DNA of 64,000 nucleotides from Sinorhizobium saheli. GTDB taxonomy: Bacteria; Pseudomonadota; Alphaproteobacteria; Rhizobiales; Rhizobiaceae. Below the pieces are notes generated by a model. It did no database searches and was not told where the DNA came from. It saw only the letters and a program-made list of their open reading frames with translations. Of the stretch, positions 8,549 to 17,390 are shown in pieces; the first letter of the stretch is position 1, and every line of letters begins with the position of its first letter. The position numbers were made by a program, and so were the translations under genes. The stretch covers positions 62,001 to 126,000 of the forward strand of contig NZ_LNQB01000068.1 of NCBI RefSeq assembly GCF_001651875.1, in the 5' to 3' direction.

Positions 8549-9091
8549 TTAAGCCCGGGCCGACATGCCGCCGCCCGCCTCCAACATCGCCGCGACCTCC
8601 TCGAGCCAGTGGTCGCGGATGCCCATTTCCTTGAGATGCGCGAGCGTGTTGAGGACATATTCGCGATTGGGGCCGGACTTGCCGACCGCACCCGCGACCG
8701 TTGCCGCCGCCTGCGCGGCGGTCAGCGCGCCGGCATATTGAGCGTGACTGCGGTCGGTGACATAGGCGAGCGCCGGCACGCGCCGTCCGTCGGCAAGCTG
8801 CACGGGCATCGTGCGTTCCTTGTAGACACGCGTCACCAGTTCGCGTTCGCGCAGGTAGTCGATCACGTCCGCCTTTTCCGAGGATGCCACCCGGAAAGCC
8901 GTGCCGATGCAGGAGCCGCCGTAGTCGAGGCCGAGCACGAGGCCCGGCCGGTGCTCCGTTCCCCGGTGCACCCAGGAATGCACGCAAAGCGAACGGCGAT
9001 AGCCGAAGGCGCGCGCCGTCCGCTTCTCTTCGAAGCGAAAGCCCGGATTCCACATCAGCGAGCCGTAGCCAAAGACCCAAAATTCGTCCAT
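8549..9091 (-). CDS. ChaC-like gamma-glutamylcyclotransferase
   Basis: A 180-residue protein starting MDEFWVFGYGSLMWNPGF. The YGSLMW glycine-rich loop and the pattern GTAFRV are hallmarks of the ChaC/gamma-glutamylcyclotransferase fold, and ChaC enzymes cleave glutathione to 5-oxoproline and Cys-Gly. The ATG at 9091 is used; a TTG four codons upstream is possible. The call rests on motifs and length. Glutathione specificity is inferred from the ChaC subgroup, not proven. Confidence 0.85.
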   Translation of the reverse strand: MDEFWVFGYGSLMWNPGFRFEEKRTARAFGYRRSLCVHSWVHRGTEHRPGLVLGLDYGGSCIGTAFRVASSEKADVIDYLRERELVTRVYKERTMPVQLADGRRVPALAYVTDRSHAQYAGALTAAQAAATVAGAVGKSGPNREYVLNTLAHLKEMGIRDHWLEEVAAMLEAGGGMSARA

Positions 9092-9163
9092 ATCCGCTAC
9101 CAATCACCCCGTGCCGCCGACCGCCGAATCAGCGATCGGCGCCGTTGCGGCATTCGAATTTTC

Positions 9164-9242
9164 TACCGCATCTCTCCATAAATCGACCTCGATTCAAGGA
9201 CAAAGACATGCGGCAATTCAAAGTGCTGCAGCGACATGCAGC
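9164..9242 (-). repeat. Hairpin-type intergenic repeat, copy 1
   Basis: On the minus strand it carries the family core: GCTGCAGCACTTTGAATTGC, then a CATGTCTTTGTCCTTGAATC hairpin arm, GAGG, and the second arm. The same core occurs at 21418-21517, 57577-57670, 61229-61330 and 62959-63054. It lies between the ChaC-like and DUF2125 genes. Confidence 0.7.
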
Positions 9243-9259
9243 CTCAAGTTCGCCGGATG

Positions 9260-9284
9260 GGAACCGGTCGCCCGAAAGGCCGTT
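9260..9284 (+). promoter_or_regulatory. GGAAC-N17-GTT, candidate RpoE2/EcfG-type promoter
   Basis: GGAAC at 9260-9264 and GTT at 9282-9284 are 17 bp apart (GGAAC-N18-TT), matching the S. meliloti RpoE2 consensus GGAAC-N18/19-TT. The predicted transcription start would lie some 20-25 bp before the DUF2125 start codon. The site is also an inverted repeat (TGGGAAC..GTTCCCA), which could be coincidental. Confidence 0.5.
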
Positions 9285-9314
9285 CCCACCGCATCATATG
9301 GAGTATCCGATATC

Positions 9315-10328
9315 ATGACGGCAACCGCAGTCGCCAACCGATCGTCCGTCAGCAGGAAGATTTTATGGCTGGCCGCGGGCATCGCGCTCGTGAGCGGCCT
9401 TTACTCCGCCGGCTGGTTCGTCGCCGCGGACCAGGTCGAGAAGCGCCTCACGGCCTATCTCACGGAAAGGCAGGCGAGCGGTTTCGGTGGCGAATGCGCG
9501 GAGATGGAGGTGCGGGGATTTCCGTTCCGCATCGGCCTTTTCTGTGACAAGGTGCGCCTCGACGATACCCGCCACGGCGCCTCCGCATCCTTCGGCGCCC
9601 TGCGATCGGCCGCCCAGGTCTACCAGCCCGGACGCGCCGTGATCGAACTCGACGGCCCGGCCGAAATCCGCGTCTCGCCGGGCGCCACGATCTCGGCCGA
9701 CTGGACGCTCCTCCACGCGAGCCTTGCGGCGACGCTCTCCGGCGTCGACCGCACCTCGCTCGCCTATGACAACCTGACCGGCACCGCACGCTCGCCGCTG
9801 ACGGGGAAGGGCCTGGGCTTCGGCGCAAGCCATGGCGAAATCCACCTGCGCCAGAACGGCGGCGACCTCGACGCGGCGCTCAGCATCGACAAGCTCGACC
9901 TGCGCCCGGGCGAGGGACCGAGCCTCGCCCCGCCGGCCGACGTCACCATGGAGCTGACGGTCGCCGGCAAGGCCGAATGGCTTCAGGCCGCCTCCTTCTC
10001 GCCGCACATGCTGCGCGCCACAAGCGGCGAACTGCGCCAGCTGACGCTCGATGCAGGTTCGGGAATGAGCGCCAAACTCTCCGGCCCCTTCTCGGTCGAT
10101 GACCAGGGGCTGATCTCCGGCGAATTTTCACTGGTGATCGCGAATATCGATAGCTGGCGGGAAAGCCTCGTGAAGATAATACCCGGTGAGGCCGAGCTTC
10201 TCGACAACATCGCCAACATGCTGAAGGCGCTTTCAGGCGGCAGGAACGAAGCGATCGTCAAGCTCAATGTGCGCGACGGCACCGCCTTCCTCGCCTTCGT
10301 TCCGATCGGCGTGCTGCCCGCGCTCTGA
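9315..10328 (+). CDS. DUF2125 domain protein, membrane-anchored
   Basis: A 337-residue protein of the alphaproteobacterial DUF2125 family, function unknown. Starting at ATG 9315 puts a single transmembrane segment (about residues 14-35, KILWLAAGIALVSGLYSAGW) at the N-terminus; the remainder looks periplasmic and beta-rich, with repeated short charged and Gly/Ser stretches. The frame runs further upstream but crosses the repeat at 9164-9242 and the promoter-like element, so a longer start is unlikely. A GGAAC-type stress promoter candidate lies about 30 bp before the ATG. It converges on tyrC with 10 bp between stop codons. Confidence 0.8.
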   Translation: MTATAVANRSSVSRKILWLAAGIALVSGLYSAGWFVAADQVEKRLTAYLTERQASGFGGECAEMEVRGFPFRIGLFCDKVRLDDTRHGASASFGALRSAAQVYQPGRAVIELDGPAEIRVSPGATISADWTLLHASLAATLSGVDRTSLAYDNLTGTARSPLTGKGLGFGASHGEIHLRQNGGDLDAALSIDKLDLRPGEGPSLAPPADVTMELTVAGKAEWLQAASFSPHMLRATSGELRQLTLDAGSGMSAKLSGPFSVDDQGLISGEFSLVIANIDSWRESLVKIIPGEAELLDNIANMLKALSGGRNEAIVKLNVRDGTAFLAFVPIGVLPAL

Positions 10329-10338
10329 CAAGGGAAGG

Positions 10339-11265
10339 CTATTTCTGGTCCATGGCATGCCGGCCGAAGTCCGGCATTGCCGTGTCCTGGCCCGCCTGGA
10401 TGATCGACCGGCGGATCGCGCGCGTGCGGGTGAAAAGATCGAACAGCTTGTCGCCGTCGCCCCAGCGGATCGCCCGCTGCAGCGAGGCGAGGTCCTCCGA
10501 GAAGCGCGCGAGCATTTCGAGGATCGCCTCCTTGTTGTGCAGGCAGACGTCGCGCCACATGATCGGATCGGAGGCGGCAAGGCGGGTGAAGTCGCGGAAA
10601 CCTGAGGCGGAATACTTGATCACCTCGGACTCGGTCACGGTTTCGAGATCGTCGGCCGTGCCGACGATGTTGTAGGCGATGATGTGCGGAAGGTGCGAAA
10701 CGATCGCCAGCACCTTGTCGTGATGCTCCGGATCCATCTCGTCGACCATCGAGCCGAGCGTTTCCCAGAAGAGCCTGAGTCTCGCGACCGCCTCCTCGTC
10801 CGTCCCTGGCGGCGGGGTCAGGATGCACCAGCGCCCGCGGAACAGCCCGACGAAACCGGCATCCGGACCGGAGTGCTCGGTACCGGCGATCGGATGGCCG
10901 GGGATGAAATGCACGGTTTTCGGCAGATGCGGCATCATCTGCGCGATGACCGAGCCCTTTGTCGAGCCGACATCGGTCACGATCGCCCCGGGCTTCAGGT
11001 GCGCGGCGATCTCGGTCGCGACGGCGCCCGAGGCGCCGACCGGCACCGACACGATGACGAGGTCCGCGTCCTTCACCGCCTCGGCCGTCGAGAGCGTATA
11101 GCGGTCGCCGAGGCCAAGCTCGCCGGCGCGCTTCAACGTTGCTTCGCTGCGCGTCGTCACGACGATCGTGGCGGCAAGCTGCTTCTCGCGGATTTCCCGG
11201 GCGATCGACGATCCGATCAGGCCGATGCCGATGAGGGCGATGGTGTCGAACTGCTGAGCCATCAT
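10339..11265 (-). CDS. tyrC: Prephenate/arogenate dehydrogenase family protein (cyclohexadienyl dehydrogenase)
   Basis: A 308-residue NAD(P)-dependent dehydrogenase that oxidises prephenate (or arogenate) in Tyr synthesis. The Rossmann motif [14 protein letters not shown] is at residues 11-24, followed by the prephenate dehydrogenase core ([11 protein letters not shown] and [15 protein letters not shown]). No chorismate mutase or ACT domain is present, so it is the stand-alone TyrC-type. Its start overlaps the hisC stop by 4 nt (ATGA), making a hisC-tyrC operon. HisC-family enzymes can transaminate prephenate or aromatic keto acids in some bacteria, which would make the pairing sensible (inference). 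Confidence 0.93.
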   Translation of the reverse strand: MMAQQFDTIALIGIGLIGSSIAREIREKQLAATIVVTTRSEATLKRAGELGLGDRYTLSTAEAVKDADLVIVSVPVGASGAVATEIAAHLKPGAIVTDVGSTKGSVIAQMMPHLPKTVHFIPGHPIAGTEHSGPDAGFVGLFRGRWCILTPPPGTDEEAVARLRLFWETLGSMVDEMDPEHHDKVLAIVSHLPHIIAYNIVGTADDLETVTESEVIKYSASGFRDFTRLAASDPIMWRDVCLHNKEAILEMLARFSEDLASLQRAIRWGDGDKLFDLFTRTRAIRRSIIQAGQDTAMPDFGRHAMDQK

Positions 11266-12368
11266 TTCCGTCCCATGAATTCGCTGAGCGCCGCGATCAC
11301 GCCTTCGTTCGCTTCTTCAGAGCCGATGGTCATCCGCAGCGCATTGGGAAAGCCGTAGGCGCCGACGGCGCGCAGGATGAAGCCCCGGCTCGTCAGGAAC
11401 GCATCCGCCGCCTCGGCCGACCTGTCCGCTTCGTCCGGGAAGTGGATCAGCGCGAAGTTGGTCACCGACGGGGTGACGCGAAGACCAATTGCCGTCAAGG
11501 CCTCGCTGACGCGCGCGAGCCAAGTCTGGTTGTGATCGACGGCAGCGGCGACGAAGGCCTGGTCGCGGACCGCCGCAGCACCGGCCGCGATCGCCGGCGC
11601 GTTGAGGTTGAATGGTCCGCGCACGCGATCGACCGCCGCCACCACATGGCGCGGCGCATACATCCAGCCGATGCGCAGGCCCGCAAGACCGTAGATTTTC
11701 GAGAAGGTCCGCGTCATCACCACGTTGCGGTTGGTCGAAACGAGCTCCAGGCCGGCCTCGTAGTCGTTGCGCCGGACATATTCCGCATAGGCGGCATCGA
11801 GCACCAGCAGCACATGTGCCGGCAGTCCCGCGTGCAGCCGCCGCACTTCGTCGACCGGAATATAGGTGCCCGTCGGGTTCGCCGGATTGGCGATGAAGAC
11901 GATCTTCGTCCGCTCCGTCACGGCCGCGAGAATCGCATCGACATCGACCCGCTGATCCTTCTCCCGGACCGCCACCGGCGTGCCGCCGGCCGCGGTGATC
12001 TGGATCTTGTAGACGAGGAATCCGTGCTCGGTGACGATCCCCTCGTCGCCGGGGCCGAGATAGGTGTGGCAGAGGAGGCCGAGCAATTCGTCCGAGCCGT
12101 TGCCGCAAAGGATGTTTGCGGGGTTGAGGCCGTGAACCGCCGCGATCGCATCCTTCAGCGCATGCTGCTGCCCGTCCGGATAGCGCTCGAGAGCGAAGGC
12201 CGCGGCCTGGAAGGCCTCGATCGCGCGCGGGCTCGCACCAAGCGGCGTCTCGTTCGACGACAGCTTGTGAACCCTGGCCACGCCCGGCGCATGTTCCTTG
12301 CCGGGCACATAGGCGGCGATATCCAGGATGCCGGGACGCGGCTCAGGGCTCTTCAAGGCAAGGTCCAT
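11262..12368 (-). CDS. hisC: Histidinol-phosphate/aromatic aminotransferase
   Basis: A 368-residue class I/II PLP-dependent aminotransferase. The ATG at 12368 ([15 protein letters not shown]) fits HisC family length; the frame continues upstream into the RIME repeat and is not coding there. HisC features are [13 protein letters not shown] near the N-terminus, the PLP-contacting [14 protein letters not shown], and the PLP lysine in [17 protein letters not shown]. It is the first gene of a hisC-tyrC pair, which suggests it may act in Tyr/Phe synthesis as well as or instead of His synthesis. Rhizobia usually carry more than one hisC copy. Confidence 0.92.
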   Translation of the reverse strand: MDLALKSPEPRPGILDIAAYVPGKEHAPGVARVHKLSSNETPLGASPRAIEAFQAAAFALERYPDGQQHALKDAIAAVHGLNPANILCGNGSDELLGLLCHTYLGPGDEGIVTEHGFLVYKIQITAAGGTPVAVREKDQRVDVDAILAAVTERTKIVFIANPANPTGTYIPVDEVRRLHAGLPAHVLLVLDAAYAEYVRRNDYEAGLELVSTNRNVVMTRTFSKIYGLAGLRIGWMYAPRHVVAAVDRVRGPFNLNAPAIAAGAAAVRDQAFVAAAVDHNQTWLARVSEALTAIGLRVTPSVTNFALIHFPDEADRSAEAADAFLTSRGFILRAVGAYGFPNALRMTIGSEEANEGVIAALSEFMGRK

Positions 12369-12484
12369 CGGATCGGCTTTCACGGAAAGAATGCGGTCCA
12401 GCCAATACCGGGGCCAGTGATTTTTGTCGAGTGCGACGTTGTGGCCGCGATGCCGCGAATTAGAAGAGTTCGGGTAGCTGATTC

Positions 12485-12664
12485 GCCCCTCATCCGCCTG
12501 CCGGCACCTTCTCCCCGTTCTGACGGGGAGAAGGGACAAGCAGCGGCCGCTCGCTCAAATCTCAGCGCATGCGCAGGATGCTGCCGCAAGCCCTGGGGCA
12601 GAGCATCGCCGCGAGTCCCTTCGCCCCGCCTGCGGGGAGAAGGTGCCGGCAGGTGGATGAGGAG
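12485..12664. repeat. RIME-like repeat with long terminal inverted repeats
   Basis: The ends are near-perfect 30-bp inverted repeats: GCCCCTCATCCGCCTGCCGG.. at the left and its complement (..CCGGCAGGTGGATGAGG) at the right, each containing CTTCTCCCCG or its complement. Other copies have unlike arms, so this one may be two half-elements joined head to head. It accounts for most of the 316-bp gap between hisC and the methyltransferase gene. Confidence 0.75.
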
Positions 12665-12684
12665 CAATCCAGAATGAAAACCGC

Positions 12685-13434
12685 CTACGGCTCCGCTCGA
12701 CCTCGCGTGCTCGGCACGCCGTGCGGCGCCAGCACCGGAACGAAGACGCGGCGCGAGGCGCGTGCGGCGACCGGCAGGCCCTGATAGAGGCGCTTCTGCG
12801 CCTCTACGATGATGACCCCGGAAAACACCGGCCAAAGCCACCGGCCGAAGCGCTCCAGACTGTGGCGCATGCGAAGGATCAGCTTGCGTTTCGACGGCGG
12901 GAAGAACAGGGCCTCGGAGGTGGCGCCGGGCGTGAAGTTCGTCTCGCGCAGGAGCGCCGTCAGTTGCCCGCGCGAATAGGGCCGCCCCGAGCCGAACGGG
13001 GTGTGCTCCATGCGGGCCCAGACGCCGCGGCGGTTCGGCACCACGATGATGAGGCGCCCGCCGGGGGCGAGCACCCGCCAGATCTCCTTCATCGTCTCGC
13101 GCGGGCTTTCGGCGAATTCGAGCGAGTGAACCATCAGCACCCGGTCGATCGAGGCATCCGGCAGCGGCAATTCCTCGTCGAAAACCAGCGCCGTGGACGA
13201 GAGTTCCGCCACCGGCCAGTTCACCGCCCCCTGTCCCGCCGGCATGAAGGCGAATGTCCGCTCCGTGTCGGCGCGGAAACGCTCGAGATAGGGAACGGCA
13301 TAGCCGAGCCCGACCAGCCGCTCCTCCGGCAGACGCGCCCAGACGGAGGCAAGCGCCATGCTGACCGCCTGTTCCGCCATTCGGCCGAGTTCGGAATGAT
13401 AGAATTGGCGGAGATCGACAATATCCGTGTGCAT
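12685..13434 (-). CDS. Class I SAM-dependent methyltransferase (Methyltransf_11 type)
   Basis: A 249-residue protein starting [17 protein letters not shown]. It has a SAM-binding first motif ([11 protein letters not shown]), the acidic second region ([19 protein letters not shown]) and the post-I motif [19 protein letters not shown] typical of Methyltransf_11 enzymes. The substrate is unknown. It is divergent from gloB with 132 bp between starts, an arrangement suggesting shared control. A start three codons upstream (ATG 13443) is possible. The long open frame continuing upstream in this strand is the antisense of gloB. Confidence 0.85.
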   Translation of the reverse strand: MHTDIVDLRQFYHSELGRMAEQAVSMALASVWARLPEERLVGLGYAVPYLERFRADTERTFAFMPAGQGAVNWPVAELSSTALVFDEELPLPDASIDRVLMVHSLEFAESPRETMKEIWRVLAPGGRLIIVVPNRRGVWARMEHTPFGSGRPYSRGQLTALLRETNFTPGATSEALFFPPSKRKLILRMRHSLERFGRWLWPVFSGVIIVEAQKRLYQGLPVAARASRRVFVPVLAPHGVPSTRGRAEP

Positions 13435-13566
13435 GGGCAACATGTTAGCTTCGAAGCGGTAGACTTCAAGGCGAGCCTCGCTACATTCGGCTACAGCGCC
13501 GCGCCGCGCCGGACGCGTCAAGGCGGCGCTGTCGCACTCGCCCATACCCGATCGGAGGACCAAGCC

Positions 13567-14337
13567 ATGGCCGCGCTCGAACTCGACCTTTTCCTCTGCC
13601 GCACGGACAATTTCGGCGTGCTTCTCCACAACCCTTCGAGCGGCGCCACGGCCTCGATCGACGCGCCGGAGGAACAGCCGATCCTCGAAGCGCTCGAACG
13701 GCGAGGCTGGCAACTGACCCATATCCTGACGACGCATCATCACGGCGACCACGTGGCGGCGAATGTAAGCCTCAAGGAACGTTTCGGCGTGACAATCATC
13801 GGTCCGAAGAACGAGGCGGCGAAGATTCCGGGCATCGACAAGACGGTCGGCCAGGGCGACCGTTTCGATTTCGCCGGCCATGCCGTCGAAGTCATCGAAA
13901 CGCCGGGGCACACGGCCGGCCACGTCTGCTTCCATTTCCCCGAGGACAAGCTGCTCTTCGCTGCCGACACCCTGTTTGCGCTCGGCTGCGGCCGGCTCTT
14001 CGAGGGAAACGCCGAGACGATGTGGCAATCGCTGGGCAAGCTGATGGCGCTGCCGGATGATACCGCCGTCTATTTCGGTCACGAATACACGCTCTCCAAC
14101 GCCCATTTCGCCGTCACCATCGATCCGGAAAACAAGGCGCTCAAGGACCGCGCGAGGGAGATCGAGGAAACCCGATCGGACGGCGGCTACACCGCGCCGA
14201 CGACGATCGGCCTCGAAAAGCGGACGAACCCGTTCCTGCGCGCCGGCGATCCGAAGATCCGCGCCCATCTCGGCATGGAGAAGGCGAGCGATGCCGCCGT
14301 CTTCGCGGAGATCCGCAAGCGCAAGGACAATTTCTGA
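13567..14337 (+). CDS. gloB: Hydroxyacylglutathione hydrolase (glyoxalase II)
   Basis: A 256-residue metallo-beta-lactamase-fold enzyme that hydrolyses S-D-lactoylglutathione in methylglyoxal detoxification. The metal-binding motif THHHGDH is at residues 56-62, with further ligands in [21 protein letters not shown] and YFGHEYT, and the C-terminal HAGH domain (KRTNPFLR) for glutathione binding. ATG 13567 gives the standard length. The stop overlaps the cupin start in TGATG, so the two are translationally coupled. Confidence 0.95.
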   Translation: MAALELDLFLCRTDNFGVLLHNPSSGATASIDAPEEQPILEALERRGWQLTHILTTHHHGDHVAANVSLKERFGVTIIGPKNEAAKIPGIDKTVGQGDRFDFAGHAVEVIETPGHTAGHVCFHFPEDKLLFAADTLFALGCGRLFEGNAETMWQSLGKLMALPDDTAVYFGHEYTLSNAHFAVTIDPENKALKDRAREIEETRSDGGYTAPTTIGLEKRTNPFLRAGDPKIRAHLGMEKASDAAVFAEIRKRKDNF

Positions 14338-14777
14338 TGGCATCGCGGGAAATGACGGCGGAGACGATTATCGCGACGCTCGGGCTTGCCCGGCATCCGG
14401 AAGGCGGCTGGTACGCCGAGACGTTCCGCGATCCCGGCGGGCCCCCGCGCGGCCATTCGACCGCGATCTACTATCTGCTCGAGAAAGGCGAGCGCTCGCA
14501 CTGGCATCGCGTCCGCGACGCTGCCGAGCTCTGGCACTATTACGCCGGCGCGCCGCTCGAGCTCAGCATCGCCGGACCGGAGGGGCCCGCCTCAAAGGTG
14601 CGGCTCGGCCCGAACCTTGCGGACGGCGAACGGCCGCAGCAGGTCGTGCCGGCCGACTGGTGGCAGTCCGCCACCTCGCTCGGCGACTGGACGCTCGTCG
14701 GCTGCACGGTCGCGCCCGGTTTCGACTTCTCCGCCTTCGAAATGGCGCCGCCCGATTGGCGGCCGCCTGGCGAGTAG
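14337..14777 (+). CDS. Cupin-fold DUF985 protein
   Basis: A 146-residue small cupin of the DUF985 family. Family features include LARHPEGGWYAETFRD at the N-terminus, the central HSTAIYYLLEKGERSHWHR (potential metal ligands) and the C-terminal PGFDFSAFEMAPPDW. Biochemical role unknown; structures in the family are RmlC-like cupins. It is coupled to gloB by a 1-nt TGATG overlap, hinting at a link with carbonyl detoxification (inference). It converges with the GNAT gene. Confidence 0.88.
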   Translation: MASREMTAETIIATLGLARHPEGGWYAETFRDPGGPPRGHSTAIYYLLEKGERSHWHRVRDAAELWHYYAGAPLELSIAGPEGPASKVRLGPNLADGERPQQVVPADWWQSATSLGDWTLVGCTVAPGFDFSAFEMAPPDWRPPGE

Positions 14778-14862
14778 GCCTGTGGAAATTTCGCCCCTCA
14801 TCTCGGCCACCTTCTCCAATTGCCGGCGCGCCTGGCGGCGGAGCCGGACGATCTCGTGATCT

Positions 14863-15372
14863 CTACCTGCCACTGGATCCGCGGACCGGGGCATGAACGA
14901 GTGCTTTGGACAGGCCGATCTTTTCGAGGTCGGTTTCGAGTATGGGATCGAAGGCGACCTTCTTCCAGAGCACCCGGTAGCCGAGATGCTGGTAAAGCCG
15001 GAGCGCCCGTTCGTTCGCGGCGGCCACGTGAATGCGGGCGTCCCTGTATCCCCGATGGGCGATTTGCGTTTCCAGCGCCGCAATGAGTGCCGATCCGGCG
15101 CCCCGCCCTTCGAAGGCCGGGGCCACCCAGATGTCGCTGATGGTGTCGTCGGCGTGCTCGCAGGCGCCGATGCCGGCGGGCTTCCCGTCTATTTCGGCGA
15201 CCAGAACGCGCGCACCCAACTCCCGCAGGAATGGCAGGAACGGATTGGTCTGGTCGATCCTCGCCGCGACCTGCGCCGTCACCAGAGGCTCTATCCCCTT
15301 GCGCCACGCCGCGAGGCCGATCTGCGCCAGGACGTCGGTTTCGTCCGCCTGGGCGGGACGGATGGTCACCAT
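14863..15372 (-). CDS. GNAT family N-acetyltransferase
   Basis: A 169-residue acetyltransferase starting MVTIRPAQADETDVL. The acetyl-CoA motif is GRGAGSALIAALE (about residues 93-105), preceded by ISDIWVAPAFEG and followed by VAAANERALRLYQHLGY, the usual motif A/B pattern of RimI-like enzymes. Substrate unknown. The upstream in-frame extension is rejected because it overlaps hupE-proximal sequence without a ribosome site. Its gene and hupE are on the same strand, 61 bp apart. Confidence 0.88.
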   Translation of the reverse strand: MVTIRPAQADETDVLAQIGLAAWRKGIEPLVTAQVAARIDQTNPFLPFLRELGARVLVAEIDGKPAGIGACEHADDTISDIWVAPAFEGRGAGSALIAALETQIAHRGYRDARIHVAAANERALRLYQHLGYRVLWKKVAFDPILETDLEKIGLSKALVHAPVRGSSGR

Positions 15373-15433
15373 TCCGGCTTTCCTTCCGAAAAGGGCCGGT
15401 GGAACCAGCCCCTTGGCTCGCGGTTCGGCGACA

Positions 15434-16012
15434 TCAGCCAATGAGCAAGGCCGCGCCGATTACGGCGGTGATGCCGCCGAGAAGCCGGGCGAGGGTGCCC
15501 TTGTGCGAAAGCCTCGCGACGCCGAGGCCAATGCCGATGCCGGCGATGTGCAGAAGGACGGTCGCGATGATGAAGCCTGCCGCGAATGGCCAGGCACCGG
15601 CTGTGCCGAGTTCGCCGCCATGGGCGTGACCGTGAAAGAGCGCGAAGACCGCCACGACCGCCGCGGCTGCAGCCGCGTCGAGCCGCACGGCCATGGCGAC
15701 GAGGAGGCCGAGGGCCACCACGGAAGCGAGGATCGCCGGCTCCACGAAGGGCAGCATGACGCCGCCGACGGCAAGGCCGAAGCCGAGCGCCATCGTTGCG
15801 ACAAAGGCGGCCGGCACGCTCCACAGCGCCCGCCGACCGATCTGAGCCGCCCAGAGCCCGACCGCAATCATCGCCAGGACGTGGTCGGCGCCGAAGAACG
15901 GATGGGAAAGGCCCGCCATCAACGAGCCGTGCGCGACGGGATCAACATGGGCGAGGGCGGGCGCGGCGGACGTGCCGAGCGCCGTGACGGCGATAAGAAT
16001 CTGTTTCTTCAT
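15434..16012 (-). CDS. HupE/UreJ family membrane protein
   Basis: A 192-residue protein with a cleavable-looking signal peptide (residues 1-21, ending PALA) and about six transmembrane helices. It has the family motif HPFFGADHVLAMIAVGLWA near the N-terminus and the metal-binding-like FALFHGHAHGGE in the middle. HupE and UreJ proteins are linked to nickel (or cobalt) uptake. There is no hydrogenase, urease or cobalamin gene in this window, so the metal cannot be assigned, and I found no B12 riboswitch in the upstream 260 bp. Confidence 0.88.
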   Translation of the reverse strand: MKKQILIAVTALGTSAAPALAHVDPVAHGSLMAGLSHPFFGADHVLAMIAVGLWAAQIGRRALWSVPAAFVATMALGFGLAVGGVMLPFVEPAILASVVALGLLVAMAVRLDAAAAAAVVAVFALFHGHAHGGELGTAGAWPFAAGFIIATVLLHIAGIGIGLGVARLSHKGTLARLLGGITAVIGAALLIG

Positions 16013-16274
16013 TCTGGTCCCCACTGGTCGGCAGGTCCGGGAGGCGGCCTGCCCGATTTCGAAACGGCCGGAGAGGCATGGCACGCTTGCCGTCTTCGAC
16101 GAGCCGCTGATCTTATTGGGGTTTTACCCGCTGTCCATACGGCATTTGGCGGTCCCCCGTTTACCATGGCGGCAGCGCCGGCCGTGGAACCGGCCTTCGC
16201 CCGTCCCTTTGCATTGTTTTCGCCGTCGAGTCGCATTATCTGACTTTGAAGACATTTGACGAGGAGTCCGGAGA

Positions 16275-16862
16275 ATGCGGAACGACGACGAACAGGAAGA
16301 GAAAAAGACCGAACTGCCCTTGGGCAAGGAAACGGAGGCGAACCTTTTCAAGTCGCGTTCGATTTTCATCTACGGAACGATCACCCAGGAGCTGGCGCAG
16401 AAGGTCTGCTCGCAGCTCATGGCACTTTCCGCGGCAAGCGACGAGGATATCCGCATCTTCGTGAACTCGCCGGGCGGTCATGTCGAATCGGGCGACAGCA
16501 TTCACGACATGATCAAGTTCGTGAAGCCGAAGGTCTGGACCATCGGTACCGGCTGGGTGGCCTCCGCCGGCGCGCTCATCTATGTCGGGGCTCCGAAGGA
16601 GCGGCGCCTGTGCCTGCCGAACACCCGCTTCCTGCTGCATCAACCCTCCGGCGGAACCCGCGGCATGGCCTCCGACATCGAGATCCAGGCTCGCGAAATC
16701 CTCAAGATGAACGAGCGGCTCAACCGGATCTTTTCGGAAGCGACCGGCCAACCGGTCGAGAAGATCGCCAAGGATACCGATCGCGACTACTGGCTCGGCG
16801 CCGAAGAGGCCAAGGCCTATGGGCTCGTCTCGCGGATCATCACGTCGATCGCCGAGATTTGA
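16275..16862 (+). CDS. clpP: ATP-dependent Clp protease proteolytic subunit (ClpP paralogue)
   Basis: A 195-residue ClpP-fold serine peptidase. The catalytic triad appears intact: Ser in [10 protein letters not shown], His in [11 protein letters not shown] and Asp in KDTDRDYW. The N-terminus is charged and longer than usual ([15 protein letters not shown]) and lacks the typical processed propeptide, and the sequence is diverged from housekeeping ClpP1, so it is probably one of the accessory ClpP isoforms of rhizobia. No clpX or clpA is adjacent. A ribosome site (GGAGTCCGGAGA) precedes the ATG. Confidence 0.9.
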   Translation: MRNDDEQEEKKTELPLGKETEANLFKSRSIFIYGTITQELAQKVCSQLMALSAASDEDIRIFVNSPGGHVESGDSIHDMIKFVKPKVWTIGTGWVASAGALIYVGAPKERRLCLPNTRFLLHQPSGGTRGMASDIEIQAREILKMNERLNRIFSEATGQPVEKIAKDTDRDYWLGAEEAKAYGLVSRIITSIAEI

Positions 16863-16914
16863 TATCGGGCGGACTCACGCTTGGTCCACTGAGCGCTTGT
16901 TCTCCCTCGGGTTT

Positions 16915-17032
16915 GCCCCTCACCCTAACCCTCTCCCCGCATGCGGGGAGAGGGGACCTGGAGCGAAGCGGTTGCCGCGAGTCCCTTCGCCCCGCCTCGC
17001 GGGGAGAAGGTGCCGGCAGGCGGATGAGGGGC
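16915..17032. repeat. RIME-like intergenic repeat (full copy)
   Basis: The element begins GCCCCTCACCCTAACCCTCT and ends CGGATGAGGGGC. It contains two hairpins, one CTCCCCGCATGCGGGGAG and one around CCCCGCC..GGCGGGG-like arms, matching the description of Rhizobium-specific intergenic mosaic elements. Near-identical copies occur at 19140-19250, 40266-40374 and 47221-47329. Confidence 0.85.
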
Positions 17033-17066
17033 GAATTCCGGCCGCGCGTCACATGCATCAGCTCCC

Positions 17067-17095
17067 TTGCCCTGCGGCGTCAAGCCGTGTATAGG
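17067..17095 (+). promoter_or_regulatory. Probable leuA leader promoter
   Basis: TTGCCC (17067-17072) and TATAGG (17090-17095) with an ideal 17-bp spacer. The predicted start of transcription falls within a base or two of the leader ATG at 17104, giving a leaderless or nearly leaderless leader ORF, as at trpL. Confidence 0.6.
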
Positions 17096-17103
17096 CTCTG
17101 CCC

Positions 17104-17229
17104 ATGACCAAGGCGAACGCATACAAGATCGCAGCGATCTTTTCCGGACACGGTGGCAACCGTGCTCCTGCGCGCGCCTTCGCCTCGCTTCTTCTTCTCG
17201 GCCTTACTCGCGGTTGCCGGGTTCGCTGA
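17104..17229 (+). CDS. Putative leuA leader peptide (Leu-rich)
   Basis: A 41-codon ORF that contains SLLLLGLTRG: five Leu codons in six positions (CTT CTT CTT CTC GGC CTT) near its end. It is followed directly by a hairpin (GAGGAGC 17228-17234 with GCTCCTC 17265-17271, inner stem CCGGC/GCCGG) and, 160 bp on, by leuA. Leu-codon clusters in short leader ORFs before leuA are the classical mark of attenuation. I do not see a clear terminator with a T-run before leuA, so the mechanism is uncertain. Confidence 0.6.
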   Translation: MTKANAYKIAAIFSGHGGNRAPARAFASLLLLGLTRGCRVR

Positions 17230-17390
17230 GGAGCGCCCGGCGGCCGAAAAGCCTGCCGGCATGAGCTCCTCGAAATCCAGAAAAGCTTGAGACAAATCGC
17301 GTTGCGCCGCCGGCATCAGCCATCGCAATATCCTCGGTGATCGGCTATTGCATGCGGCAGGCTACGCCCAGTGACGAAGAGAAGCTGCAC

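Noticed and set aside
13435-14343. Long minus-strand extension of the methyltransferase frame (total 552 codons)
   Set aside because: It is the antisense of gloB, which has clear catalytic motifs on the plus strand.
16013-16274. Possible cobalamin riboswitch upstream of hupE
   Set aside because: I looked for the B12 box and the conserved CCCCCGC core on the minus strand and found no convincing match.
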